DNA of 47,163 bases from Muribaculaceae bacterium. GTDB lineage: Bacteria > Bacteroidota > Bacteroidia > Bacteroidales > Muribaculaceae. Below are positions 26,184 to 34,506 of the stretch, one piece after another. Both the position numbers and the translations under genes were made by a program. The notes under the pieces are model-generated. The model saw only the letters and a program-made list of their open reading frames with translations. It ran no database searches and was not told where the DNA came from. Positions within the stretch are counted from its first letter, which is position 1. Every line of letters starts with the position of its first letter. Where the stretch lies: the NCBI GenBank assembly GCA_023662835.1, contig JAMPII010000012.1:1-47163 (forward strand). The letters run 5' to 3'.

Positions 26184-28817
26184 ATGAAAGATCTGCCAAA
26201 GACATATAATCCAGCTAATGTAGAGGATAAATGGTACGCTTATTGGATGGAGAACAATCTTTTCCATTCAGAACCGGACAATCGTGAACCATATACTATT
26301 GTAATTCCGCCACCAAACGTTACTGGCATCCTTCACATGGGTCACATGCTCAATAACACCATACAAGATATATTGATTCGCCGGGCAAGAATGCAGGGCA
26401 AAAACGCGCTATGGGTGCCCGGTACCGACCACGCATCAATCGCTACCGAAGCTAAAGTTGTAGCGAAACTTGCTAAAGAAGGAATAAAGAAAAGCGACCT
26501 TTCACGCGAGGAATTTCTTCGTCATGCCTGGGAGTGGAAAGAAAAACATGGGGGCATAATCCTCGAACAACTTAAAAAACTTGGTGCATCTTGCGATTGG
26601 AGCCGTACAGCATTCACAATGGATGAAATACGCTCGAAAAGTGTTATTCATGTTTTCTGCGACCTATATGACAAGGGGTTGATTTATCGTGGAAAACGAA
26701 TGGTTAATTGGGATCCCAAAGCTTGCACTGCGTTAAGCGATGCCGAGGTTGTTTATCGCCAGGAGCATAGCAAACTCTATTATCTACGTTACAAAATAGT
26801 AGGTTCCGACCAATATGCAATTGTTGCTACGACACGTCCTGAGACAATCATGGGCGACACAGCCATGTGTATCAATCCTGAAGATCCTAAAAATCAGCAC
26901 TTGCGCGGCAAAAAAGTGATAGTGCCACTAGTCGGTAGAGAGATTCCTGTTATTGAAGACACATATGTCGATATCGAATTTGGTACTGGTTGTCTGAAAG
27001 TTACTCCGGCCCACGATATGAATGATAACATGCTGGGGCAAAAACACAATCTTGAAACTATCGACATTTTCAATGAGAACGGAACAATCAGCGAAGCTGC
27101 CGGAATGTACGTTGGTATGGATCGATTCGATGTGCGCAAACAAATTGCAATCGACCTTGAAAATGCGGGACTTATCGAGAAAGTCGAAGACTATGACAAT
27201 AAAGTAGGTTACTCCGAACGCAACCCCGACACAGCAACAGAACCTCGCCTATCCGACCAATGGTTCCTGAAAATGAGTGAAATCTCAAAACCGGCCCATA
27301 AGGCGGTAATGGACGATATAATCCGTTTTGTACCTGAAAAATTCAAGAACACCTACAATCATTGGATGGAGGAAATTAAGGATTGGTGCATTTCGCGTCA
27401 GCTATGGTGGGGGCATCGAGTTCCGGCGTATTACCTTCCCGATGGGCAAATTGTAGTTGCAGAAGACAGCACTAAAGCCCTTGAAAAGGCTATCAGCATT
27501 ACAGGAAATGCATCGCTGACAGTCAACGACCTGAAACAAGATGAAGATTGCCTTGACACCTGGTTCTCATCGTGGCTGTGGCCGATATCGTTGTTTAATG
27601 GTATACTCGAACCCGACAACGAAGAAATTAAATACTATTATCCGACCTCCGACCTGGTTACTGGCCCGGACATCATATTCTTCTGGGTAGCGCGTATGAT
27701 AATTGCCGGATTTGAATATCAGGGCAAACAACCGTTCAACAATGTCTATTTCACGGGGATTGTTCGCGACAAACTCGGCCGAAAAATGTCGAAACAGCTC
27801 GGCAACTCTCCCGACCCGCTGAATCTTATTGCCGAATACGGAGCCGACGGCGTTCGAATGGGAATGATGCTTTCAGCTCCGGCAGGAAACGACATTTTGT
27901 TCGACGACAAACTTGTTGAACAGGGTCGTAACTTCTGTAATAAAATTTGGAACGCATTCCGATTAGTAAAAGGATGGCAGGTTAGTGACGAAATTCAACA
28001 ACCACAAAGTGCAATTGAAGCTACAAAATGGTTCGAAGCCCGTTTAGCCGAAGCTATGCTCGAAATTGACGATCTCTTCTCGAAATTCCGTATTTCGGAA
28101 GCCTTGATGGTTGTTTACAATCTGTTCTGGGACGAATTCTCATCCTGGTATCTCGAAATGGTTAAACCGGCCTATCAGCAACCAATCGACAGCAAAACAT
28201 ATTCGGCTACATTGCAATTTTTTGATACCCTTATTCGATTATTGCATCCTTTTATGCCATTTATTACCGAGGAACTCTGGCAGCACTTGGCAATACGCGC
28301 TCAAGGCGAATCAATTATGTATGCACAACTGCCCGCCGTAAGCGAAATTGACCGTGATATACTCAGCCGGATGTCGGTAGCGAAAGAGGTTATTAATGGT
28401 GTTCGTGCAGCTAGAGCTTCTAAGAATATTCCACCTCGCGAACAACTAGTGCTGAACGTCATCGATACGGCTGCGCCCGCTTTGCAATCGGTTATACTAA
28501 AACTTGCCAATCTTTCCGCCATCAATGGCAATGCGGTTAAGGACCCTGCATCGGCCTCATTCTTAGTTTCAACTACTGAATTTAATATACCGATGACCTC
28601 GTGTATAGATGTTGAAGCTGAATTGGAAAGCCTTCGCAAAGCGCTTGCATATCAAGAGGACTTCTTGAAAATTACGTTGAAAAAACTTTCCAACGAACGA
28701 TTTGTAGGCAAGGCTCCAGTTGCAGTTGTCGAAGCCGAAAGGAAAAAACAACAGGATGCCGAAGCTAAAATAGCAACACTGAAGGAATCGATAGCTGCGC
28801 TTGAAGCTAAAAAATAA
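26184..28817 (+). CDS. valS: Valyl-tRNA synthetase
   Basis: 877 residues, class I synthetase. The HIGH motif appears as HMGH (51-54) in [14 protein letters not shown], and KMSKS as KMSKQ (534-538). Between them is the editing domain (about 190-330), with [10 protein letters not shown] and the PAHD motif. The anticodon-binding domain includes [10 protein letters not shown]. The last 65 residues form a charged coiled coil that is normal for ValS and contacts tRNA. It is co-transcribed with hisS (14 bases apart). There is no terminator hairpin after it; the pyrE promoter follows. Confidence 0.97.
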   Translation: MKDLPKTYNPANVEDKWYAYWMENNLFHSEPDNREPYTIVIPPPNVTGILHMGHMLNNTIQDILIRRARMQGKNALWVPGTDHASIATEAKVVAKLAKEGIKKSDLSREEFLRHAWEWKEKHGGIILEQLKKLGASCDWSRTAFTMDEIRSKSVIHVFCDLYDKGLIYRGKRMVNWDPKACTALSDAEVVYRQEHSKLYYLRYKIVGSDQYAIVATTRPETIMGDTAMCINPEDPKNQHLRGKKVIVPLVGREIPVIEDTYVDIEFGTGCLKVTPAHDMNDNMLGQKHNLETIDIFNENGTISEAAGMYVGMDRFDVRKQIAIDLENAGLIEKVEDYDNKVGYSERNPDTATEPRLSDQWFLKMSEISKPAHKAVMDDIIRFVPEKFKNTYNHWMEEIKDWCISRQLWWGHRVPAYYLPDGQIVVAEDSTKALEKAISITGNASLTVNDLKQDEDCLDTWFSSWLWPISLFNGILEPDNEEIKYYYPTSDLVTGPDIIFFWVARMIIAGFEYQGKQPFNNVYFTGIVRDKLGRKMSKQLGNSPDPLNLIAEYGADGVRMGMMLSAPAGNDILFDDKLVEQGRNFCNKIWNAFRLVKGWQVSDEIQQPQSAIEATKWFEARLAEAMLEIDDLFSKFRISEALMVVYNLFWDEFSSWYLEMVKPAYQQPIDSKTYSATLQFFDTLIRLLHPFMPFITEELWQHLAIRAQGESIMYAQLPAVSEIDRDILSRMSVAKEVINGVRAARASKNIPPREQLVLNVIDTAAPALQSVILKLANLSAINGNAVKDPASASFLVSTTEFNIPMTSCIDVEAELESLRKALAYQEDFLKITLKKLSNERFVGKAPVAVVEAERKKQQDAEAKIATLKESIAALEAKK

Positions 28818-28867
28818 TAATTCAATACTAATTTTTATTGTCAATTGCGTATCTTTCACCGATTGTG

Positions 28868-28898
28868 TTTGATTAAATCAACTAATCTATTATCTTTG
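28868..28898 (+). promoter_or_regulatory. Canonical Bacteroidota promoter for pyrE
   Basis: TTTG at 28868-28871, a spacer of exactly 19 bases, then TATCTTTG at 28891-28898. Both elements and the spacing match the published Bacteroides consensus. The leader to the pyrE ATG would be about 27 bases, too short for a classical pyrimidine attenuator. Confidence 0.8.
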
Positions 28899-28930
28899 CA
28901 ACTCATTTAAACTATTCATACATTACTCCA

Positions 28931-29578
28931 ATGAAAAAATTAGAAAGTCTTGTGGCTGAAAAGCTTCTCAAAATTGGTGCTATAAAACTGCAACCAAACA
29001 ATCCGTTTGTTTGGGCATCAGGCTGGAATTCGCCTATTTATACAGACAATCGCAAGACTCTTTCTTTCCCAGACTTGAGAAATTTTATCAAAATTGAACT
29101 TTGCCGCGTAATAATGGAAAATTTTGCAGCACCCGACGCTATCGCCGGTGTAGCTACTGGAGCAATTGCACAAGGTGCGCTTATTGCTGACGAAATGGGC
29201 CTTCCTTATGTATATGTTCGTTCCACTCCAAAGGATCATGGTTTGGAAAACCTGATCGAAGGTAATTTGAAACCCGGACAAAAAGTAGTGGTGGTGGAAG
29301 ATTTAATTTCCACAGGAGGTTCAAGCCTCAAGGCTGTTGAAGCAATACGTAATGCCGGTTGTGAGGTAGTTGGCATGGTAGCAATCTTCACATACGGTTT
29401 CCCCGTAGCAGTTAAGCGGTTTAACGATGCAAATGTGAAATTGATAACCCTCAGCAACTATAACTCGATGCTTGAAGCCGCTGTTTCAATCGATTATATC
29501 AAAGACGAAGATCTCGAAACCCTTAAAGAATGGCGTAAAGATCCGGCCAACTGGGTACACAAAACACAAGCTGATTAA
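28931..29578 (+). CDS. pyrE: Orotate phosphoribosyltransferase
   Basis: 215 residues. The PRPP-binding motif VVVVEDLISTGGSS (about 118-131) is complete, and WASGWNSPIYTDNRKTLSFP (about 28-47) matches the N-terminal orotate-site region, with the catalytic flexible loop near YVRSTPKDHGLEN. It converts orotate and PRPP to OMP, the fifth step of pyrimidine synthesis, as a cytoplasmic dimer. The other pyr genes are elsewhere. An SRPBCC gene follows beyond a terminator-like hairpin. Confidence 0.96.
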   Translation: MKKLESLVAEKLLKIGAIKLQPNNPFVWASGWNSPIYTDNRKTLSFPDLRNFIKIELCRVIMENFAAPDAIAGVATGAIAQGALIADEMGLPYVYVRSTPKDHGLENLIEGNLKPGQKVVVVEDLISTGGSSLKAVEAIRNAGCEVVGMVAIFTYGFPVAVKRFNDANVKLITLSNYNSMLEAAVSIDYIKDEDLETLKEWRKDPANWVHKTQAD

Positions 29579-29602
29579 TTTCAGAGTATTCATCAAAAGT
29601 AT

Positions 29603-29652
29603 TGAGCCTGTTTTGTTTAAATAATAACTCAGGCTCATAATTTTTTATTTAT
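29603..29652 (+). terminator. Terminator-like hairpin between pyrE and the SRPBCC gene
   Basis: An 8-bp perfect stem (29603-29610 with 29630-29637) has a 19-base AT-rich loop, then TAATTTTTTATTTATT directly before the ATG at 29654. It fits an intrinsic terminator for pyrE, but leaves no leader for the next gene unless some transcription reads through or a promoter lies inside the loop. Confidence 0.6.
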
Positions 29653-29653
29653 T

Positions 29654-30076
29654 ATGACAACATATTCAAGCAAACCAATAGAATTGCCACTAAACGTTGA
29701 AGTGGTCTATAACCGTTTGAGCGATATAGCCGCTTTTCAGCAGAAAGTTAATCAGCTTCCTCAAGAAGTAAAAGAAAAAATAGGGTCGGTGCGTTTCACT
29801 GACGATTCTATTATTATAAGCGCGGCACCTGTTGGCGACATGGTATTGACCGTGTCTGAAAAAATTCTGAATAAACGAGTTGCTTTCACTGCCCAAGGCG
29901 CGCCGGTTCCACTGATAATGGCAATCAATATGGAGCCTTCGGGCGACAACAAAACCGTTATTACAACAGCAATTGATGTTGAGATTCCAGCAATGCTCAA
30001 ACCAATGGTTGGGCCGAAACTTCAGGAGGCCGCAGAAAAATTCGGTGATATGATTCGCAATCTTGCAAAAGCTTAA
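29654..30076 (+). CDS. SRPBCC-fold protein of unknown function
   Basis: 140 residues. The pattern of an N-terminal strand, two short helices (YNRLSDIAAFQQKVNQLP), a run of antiparallel strands and a long C-terminal helix (MVGPKLQEAAEKFGDMIRNL) is that of the SRPBCC/START-like superfamily, which binds hydrophobic ligands in a deep cavity. No catalytic residue can be named and there is no signal peptide. It sits between pyrE and argH with 25 bases to argH, so it may be co-expressed with arginine synthesis. I recall it only as a conserved Bacteroidales protein; the ligand is unknown. Confidence 0.72.
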   Translation: MTTYSSKPIELPLNVEVVYNRLSDIAAFQQKVNQLPQEVKEKIGSVRFTDDSIIISAAPVGDMVLTVSEKILNKRVAFTAQGAPVPLIMAINMEPSGDNKTVITTAIDVEIPAMLKPMVGPKLQEAAEKFGDMIRNLAKA

Positions 30077-30101
30077 AAAAATAACATAAAACCATTGAAC
30101 A

Positions 30102-31439
30102 ATGGCATCAAAACTTTGGGAAAAAAATGTGACTGTCAATTCCGATGTTGACACATACACTGTAGGCCGCGACAGAGAAATGGACATGTATCTTGCCAAG
30201 TACGATGTACTAGGCTCCATAGCTCATATTAAAATGCTGGAATCAATAGGCTTATTAAAAAAGGAAGAGCTACAGATTCTGGTTGCTGAATTACAGAATA
30301 TATACGCAACAATTGATGCCTCAAAATTTACAATAGAGCCTGATATAGAGGATGTTCACTCGCAGGTAGAGTTGATGCTGACCAGAAAGCTCGGCGACAT
30401 AGGGAAAAAAATTCATTCCGGACGCTCCAGAAACGATCAGGTATTGCTCGATTTAAAGTTGTTCATGCGTTCCAAAATTGAGGAAGTCGTTTATGCTGTT
30501 CAGGAATTGTTCAACATACTGTTATCCCAAAGCAATAAGTATGCCGATGTATTGATGCCGGGCTATACTCATCTGCAAATCGCAATGCCGTCTTCTTTTG
30601 GCCTGTGGTTTGGGGCGTACGCTGAATCATTAGCCGATGATTTAACGGTTCTTCGTGCAGCTTATTCCGTCGTCGACAGGAATCCCCTAGGTTCGGCCGC
30701 CGGCTACGGCTCCTCTTTCCCGTTAAACCGAACCATGACAACTGAATTACTCGGGTTTTCATCAATGGCCTACAACGTTGTTTATGCACAAATGGGCCGA
30801 GGCAAAACAGAACGAATTGTTGCACAGGCATTAGCATCGATTGCGGCAACTGTCGGAAAACTTGCCTTTGATGCATGCATGTTTTCGTCGCAGAACTTCG
30901 GATTCATAAAACTTGCGCCGGAGTATACAACAGGCTCTTCAATTATGCCCCACAAAAAAAATCCCGATGTTTTTGAGCTAACGCGAGCCAAAGCAAACAA
31001 GCTTCAAGCACTTCCGTATGAAATTACACTAATTACAAACAATCTGCCTTCAGGATATTTCCGCGACCTGCAACTTGTGAAAGAAAATTTCATACCCGCT
31101 TTCGATGCGTTGAACGATGTTCTGCATATGACCTCGAGAATGATTGCCGAAATAAATGTAAACCAAGATATTCTTAGCGATAGCCGATACGACAGTATAT
31201 TTTCTGTTGAAGAGGTAAACCGTCTGACAGTTGAAGGAATGCCTTTCCGTGATGCTTACAAGAAAGTTGGTCTAGAAATCGAGGCCGGAAAATTTACTCC
31301 CAACAAAAACATTCGTCATACCCATGAAGGTTCAATTGGTAATCTGTGTAACGACAAAATAGCAAATCTTTTCGATACAACGCTAAAATCATTTAATTTC
31401 GAACGTTATCATCAGGCATTTAACAATTTACTATCATAA
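30102..31439 (+). CDS. argH: Argininosuccinate lyase
   Basis: 445 residues of the fumarase/aspartase superfamily. The signature GSSIMPHKKNPD (278-289) holds the catalytic serine loop; most ArgH proteins have MPQKKNPD, and the His is a variant that also occurs in related lyases. IHSGRSRNDQV (about 105-115) and the GYTHLQIAMP region are specific for ArgH and exclude adenylosuccinate lyase. It splits argininosuccinate into arginine and fumarate. The stop codon overlaps the start of the next gene by one base (TAATG), so the lipoprotein behind it is coupled. No other arg gene is in the window. Confidence 0.94.
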   Translation: MASKLWEKNVTVNSDVDTYTVGRDREMDMYLAKYDVLGSIAHIKMLESIGLLKKEELQILVAELQNIYATIDASKFTIEPDIEDVHSQVELMLTRKLGDIGKKIHSGRSRNDQVLLDLKLFMRSKIEEVVYAVQELFNILLSQSNKYADVLMPGYTHLQIAMPSSFGLWFGAYAESLADDLTVLRAAYSVVDRNPLGSAAGYGSSFPLNRTMTTELLGFSSMAYNVVYAQMGRGKTERIVAQALASIAATVGKLAFDACMFSSQNFGFIKLAPEYTTGSSIMPHKKNPDVFELTRAKANKLQALPYEITLITNNLPSGYFRDLQLVKENFIPAFDALNDVLHMTSRMIAEINVNQDILSDSRYDSIFSVEEVNRLTVEGMPFRDAYKKVGLEIEAGKFTPNKNIRHTHEGSIGNLCNDKIANLFDTTLKSFNFERYHQAFNNLLS

Positions 31440-31939
31440 TGAAACTTTCTAAATCTCTCCTTATTTGTATTTCAATTGCCATATCATCGATTCTATACTC
31501 ATGTGAATCAGTCGACGACAGCCGTATTCCTTATTGTGCCGTTTATATCGATTTAGGTAATCTTGACTATTGGGGGCTTTACGGGGTGCATTACCTTGGC
31601 GACTCTAACCGATTCATTAAGAGCAAACGAATACCTTCCAATTTCCCATACAACCTTACAACGGAGACGGGCTTCGGCGGTGTTCTGATAGTTGGGGGCA
31701 TCGACAACACGCCTTTAGCCTACGACTTAGCCTGTCCTGTCGAGGTAAAATCGACAGTTCTGGTAAATTATGATGAGAACACACGAATTGCCACATGTCC
31801 CATTTGCCATTCCGAATACGATGTTTGTGAATATCAGGGATCACCTATATCAGGCGAAGCAAAACGACGCAAATGGGGATTGCGGCGCTATCAAGCTGTG
31901 CCGGCAATCGACGGAGGTTATAAAATCAGGCAGCGTTAA
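31439..31939 (+). CDS. Lipoprotein with a degenerate Rieske-like domain
   Basis: 166 residues. A hydrophobic signal and ILYSC give a lipid-modified Cys22. Residues about 94-150 follow the Rieske layout: LAYDLACPVE, then a beta hairpin, then ATCPICHSEYDV, then GSPISGEA and L-x-x-Y. Normal Rieske clusters need C-x-H and C-x2-H. Here the first is C99-P-V101 without the His, and the second is C120-P-I-C123-H124, that is, with an extra Cys. C130 is also close. It may hold a different metal site, be stabilised by a disulfide, or have lost the cluster. It is coupled to argH by TAATG, though no functional link is obvious. Its end overlaps queE by four bases. Confidence 0.7.
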   Translation: MKLSKSLLICISIAISSILYSCESVDDSRIPYCAVYIDLGNLDYWGLYGVHYLGDSNRFIKSKRIPSNFPYNLTTETGFGGVLIVGGIDNTPLAYDLACPVEVKSTVLVNYDENTRIATCPICHSEYDVCEYQGSPISGEAKRRKWGLRRYQAVPAIDGGYKIRQR

Positions 31940-32502
31940 CGTATGTTCAAAACCTTATGGGTTTGAAGCGATAGCGACCATCTTGGGTTACGCTTGATAT
32001 ATTCAATACATTTAGAACATATCGCTAGGTTTTCGTCTCGGTTGCCGGTATCGCATGGCTGAAGCCTGTAGTCGGATGCCGATATATTGTTGAATTTATT
32101 AATGATAGTTTCATCGCCGGTGAAAACCAGTTTTAATTCGTCGACATGCGTATACTGAATTGTCTCTGTTTTTGGCGAGCATGTGATCCAGTCAATAACT
32201 TCAGGTAATTTAATTGTACCATTTGTCTCTACCTGAATGTAATAACCCATCTCGTGCAATGCGTCAATCAATTCTGAGGTCACTTGCAGCGCCGGTTCGC
32301 CTCCGGTTAATACAACATGCTTCGTTGGCCATTGAGAAATCTGTTCCAGAATATCGCCGACATCCATTATTTTCCCCGATTGATGATTCGTATCGCAAAA
32401 ACTACACTTCAGATTACAGCCTGAAAAGCGAATGAATACAGCCGGTTTCCCACAGAAATGGCCCTCTCCTTGAAGGGAATAGAATATCTCATTAACAATC
32501 AT
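31936..32502 (-). CDS. queE: 7-carboxy-7-deazaguanine synthase QueE
   Basis: 188-residue radical SAM enzyme. The cluster motif is C29-x3-C33-x2-C36 (SGCNLKCSFCDTNH), preceded by the family start EIFYSLQGEGHFCGKPAVFI. TGGEP (about 66-70) is the SAM-binding motif. It turns 6-carboxy-tetrahydropterin into 7-carboxy-7-deazaguanine, on the way to queuosine in tRNA. It is six bases downstream of queD, so they form an operon. queC is not in the window. Confidence 0.95.
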   Translation of the reverse strand: MIVNEIFYSLQGEGHFCGKPAVFIRFSGCNLKCSFCDTNHQSGKIMDVGDILEQISQWPTKHVVLTGGEPALQVTSELIDALHEMGYYIQVETNGTIKLPEVIDWITCSPKTETIQYTHVDELKLVFTGDETIINKFNNISASDYRLQPCDTGNRDENLAICSKCIEYIKRNPRWSLSLQTHKVLNIR

Positions 32503-32508
32503 AAGACC

Positions 32509-32841
32509 TTAATCGGCTATATAAGTCGCTATATTATCCTCGCTCTCTTCAACGTCAACTCTGAAACATTCAGGAATTTGATCGCATATCCATTTTGCAA
32601 TATTTTCGGCAGTAGGGTTGAACTGAAGTAACTCATTGAAATTTCCATGGTCAAGGTAATCATGAATCACCTCTTTTATGTGAGTGAAATCAACTACCAT
32701 ACCGTTTTCATTTAATGTATCCGACTTACAGTGGACGGTAACAATCCAATTATGTCCATGCAGCTTACTGCACTTGCTATCATAGGTCAAGCGGAGGCTA
32801 TGACAGCCTGCTATTTCCATTTTTTTCTTTACTAAGTACAT
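32509..32841 (-). CDS. queD: 6-carboxy-5,6,7,8-tetrahydropterin synthase QueD
   Basis: 110 residues of the PTPS fold. The zinc ligands are His14 (AGCHSL) and His28/His30 (KLHGHNW), with the catalytic Cys24 between them (SKCSKLHGH). FNPTAENIAKWI and VEESEDN complete the active site. It converts 7,8-dihydroneopterin triphosphate to carboxytetrahydropterin, the substrate of QueE. It is the first gene of the queD-queE operon, under a canonical promoter facing away from the HU/SPOR gene. Confidence 0.94.
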   Translation of the reverse strand: MYLVKKKMEIAGCHSLRLTYDSKCSKLHGHNWIVTVHCKSDTLNENGMVVDFTHIKEVIHDYLDHGNFNELLQFNPTAENIAKWICDQIPECFRVDVEESEDNIATYIAD

Positions 32842-32859
32842 GAATGACTGTTTTGATTA

Positions 32860-32890
32860 CAAAATTACTACTTCATATTCGTTTATCAAA
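32860..32890 (-). promoter_or_regulatory. Canonical promoter for queD-queE
   Basis: On the minus strand, TTTG (plus 32887-32890), a 19-base spacer and TAATTTTG (plus 32860-32867) match the Bacteroidota consensus fully. The transcript leader would be about 15 bases. I see no preQ1 riboswitch, and none would fit in the leader. Confidence 0.8.
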
Positions 32891-32960
32891 ATAATTTTAT
32901 TGTCAACAAATTGATTACTAGAGCCTAAATTAACTGATTTTTCGACAATTAAAATTCTGC

Positions 32961-32991
32961 TTTGTTATGTGACAAAAGTTGATTAACTTTG
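32961..32991 (+). promoter_or_regulatory. Canonical promoter of the HU/SPOR gene, leaderless
   Basis: TTTG at 32961-32964, 19 bases, then TAACTTTG at 32984-32991. The ATG of the gene starts at 32996, only four bases after the -7 box, so transcription should begin at or next to the start codon. Confidence 0.75.
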
Positions 32992-32995
32992 CTGT

Positions 32996-33934
32996 ATGTT
33001 TGAGTTGACAGAACAAATCGAATATCTTGTATTTCAGCACGATTGTGTTGTTATACCTGGCGTAGGCGCAATTATCGCCTACCATAAGGCTGCATATGTC
33101 AACAAAGAAAATAACAGTGTATTTCCACCGGTTAGGGAACTTACGTTTAATCCTCAGATAATCCATACCGATGGTTTATTGGCTGCTTCGGTTGCAAGAA
33201 AAGAGAAAGTTACGTTTGAAAAGGCATCGTCGATGGTTGCCCAATCAATTGCCGACATGATGACGTGCCTCGATTCACAAAATGAAGTTTCATTGGGTAG
33301 GGTAGGTACCCTTCGTAAAAACAGTGAAGGCTCTATCGAATATTCTCCACTTAACCAAACGCTTTTCGGCTTTTTCGATGCATATCAGCCTGTAGATCTA
33401 AGGCAACGAGAGTCCGAAATTGTTGATCAACAGTCGACAAAAACGGAACGTATTTATCCGATAGTCAAGAAGTTTGCCAACATAGCAGCATCGGTAGTGG
33501 TTCTGTTAATGCTTGGATTGATGCTGACAACGCCTATCGTTGACAACGAAGCGATAATGGCTTCAATGTCCGGGCTGAGAATTAATAAGACCGAAAATAT
33601 ACACCCTGTGCTGTTCGACAATGGTATCGAGCTGAACATTGCATTGCCCGACCCTAAATCTGCAATTGGTGAGATTCAGGAAAATAACATAATTGACGTT
33701 CCAGACAATTCTAATTCGTATTATCTGATTGTTGCGTCGCTTCCTACCAAAGAAAAAGCACGTGAATTTATAAATGACCACAGCGGAACGAATGAAAACT
33801 TCCGAATTCTCAACTGTGATCAACGTTATAGGGTTTACATCGAAAAAACGTCAACGATAAATGAAGCCCTATTATTGCGATCGTCAAACGGTCGCATCGA
33901 TAATTTCCCTGGTATGTGGGTTTTCAATAATTGA
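32996..33934 (+). CDS. HU-CCDC81 domain and SPOR domain membrane protein
   Basis: 312 residues. The N-terminus (EYLVFQHDCVVIPGVGAIIA, about 9-28) is the start of the HU-CCDC81 domain, a relative of the DNA-bending HU fold. It is followed by a second HU-like part to about 130, with VSLGRVGTLRK. One membrane segment lies at about 160-181. The end (238-312) is a SPOR domain (SNSYYLIVASLPTKEKAREF...YRVYIEKT) expected to bind denuded septal peptidoglycan. The HU part would lie in the cytoplasm, so the protein could connect DNA or a cytoplasmic filament with the division site. This architecture is, as far as I know, restricted to Bacteroidota. The start at 32996 agrees with homologs, which open a few residues before HDC. 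Confidence 0.85.
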   Translation: MFELTEQIEYLVFQHDCVVIPGVGAIIAYHKAAYVNKENNSVFPPVRELTFNPQIIHTDGLLAASVARKEKVTFEKASSMVAQSIADMMTCLDSQNEVSLGRVGTLRKNSEGSIEYSPLNQTLFGFFDAYQPVDLRQRESEIVDQQSTKTERIYPIVKKFANIAASVVVLLMLGLMLTTPIVDNEAIMASMSGLRINKTENIHPVLFDNGIELNIALPDPKSAIGEIQENNIIDVPDNSNSYYLIVASLPTKEKAREFINDHSGTNENFRILNCDQRYRVYIEKTSTINEALLLRSSNGRIDNFPGMWVFNN

Positions 33935-33969
33935 AGCTATAAACAGTTTAAACGATAACTTAAAAACAA

Positions 33970-34506
33970 ATGGAAAGCTTCCAGAACTTAATAATCAACC
34001 GGCGTAGTATTAGAAAATATACTACAGAAGAGATTAGTGCTGATGATGTTAAAACCATTCTACAAGCTGCGTTGATGGCACCTACTTCAAAAAACAGCCG
34101 GCCATGGCAATTTGTGTTGGTTGAAGATTCTGCCAAATTGGAAGCTTTGTCAAAATGCAAACCTGCCGGAGCAGGCCCCATCGCACACTGTTCGTTAGCT
34201 ATTGTTGTTGCTGTCGATGTTGAAGCCAGTGATCCATGGATTGAAGATGCGGCTATCGCCGCAACATATATTCAACTCCAAGCTCAGGATTTGGGTCTTG
34301 CAAGTTGTTGGATTCAGATACGCGGTCGATATACCGAATCAGATCTTGAGTCGGAGACATTCGTCCAAAACATACTCGGTATGCCTGATACAATTCTTCC
34401 GGTTTGTATAATCACACTTGGTCACCCCGATGAAAAACGAAATCCACAGAATATGGAAAAGCTTATGTGGGAAAAAGTGCACATCGGGGAATGGCAAGAA
34501 CGCTGA
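33970..34506 (+). CDS. Nitroreductase family flavoprotein
   Basis: 178 residues. The FMN-binding start NRRSIRKYTTEEIS (10-23), LMAPTSKNSRPWQFVLVED (about 36-54) and the C-terminal ITLGHPDEKRNPQ are typical of FMN nitroreductases. Substrates are unknown. It is related to but not a recent copy of the protein at 23178-23690. Its TGA stop is directly followed, in the same frame, by the TTG that opens the DUF2520 gene. Confidence 0.88.
   Translation: MESFQNLIINRRSIRKYTTEEISADDVKTILQAALMAPTSKNSRPWQFVLVEDSAKLEALSKCKPAGAGPIAHCSLAIVVAVDVEASDPWIEDAAIAATYIQLQAQDLGLASCWIQIRGRYTESDLESETFVQNILGMPDTILPVCIITLGHPDEKRNPQNMEKLMWEKVHIGEWQER

Noticed and set aside
29690-30220. 176-residue minus-strand frame across the SRPBCC gene and argH start
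   Set aside because: It is antisense to two well-supported genes and has no recognisable motif.
30102-31439. Adenylosuccinate lyase, because of the MPHKKNP signature
   Set aside because: The IHSGRSRNDQV and GYTHLQIAMP segments are those of argininosuccinate lyase.
23178-34506. The two nitroreductase genes as a recent duplication
   Set aside because: They share only family motifs, differ through most of their length, and have different neighbours.
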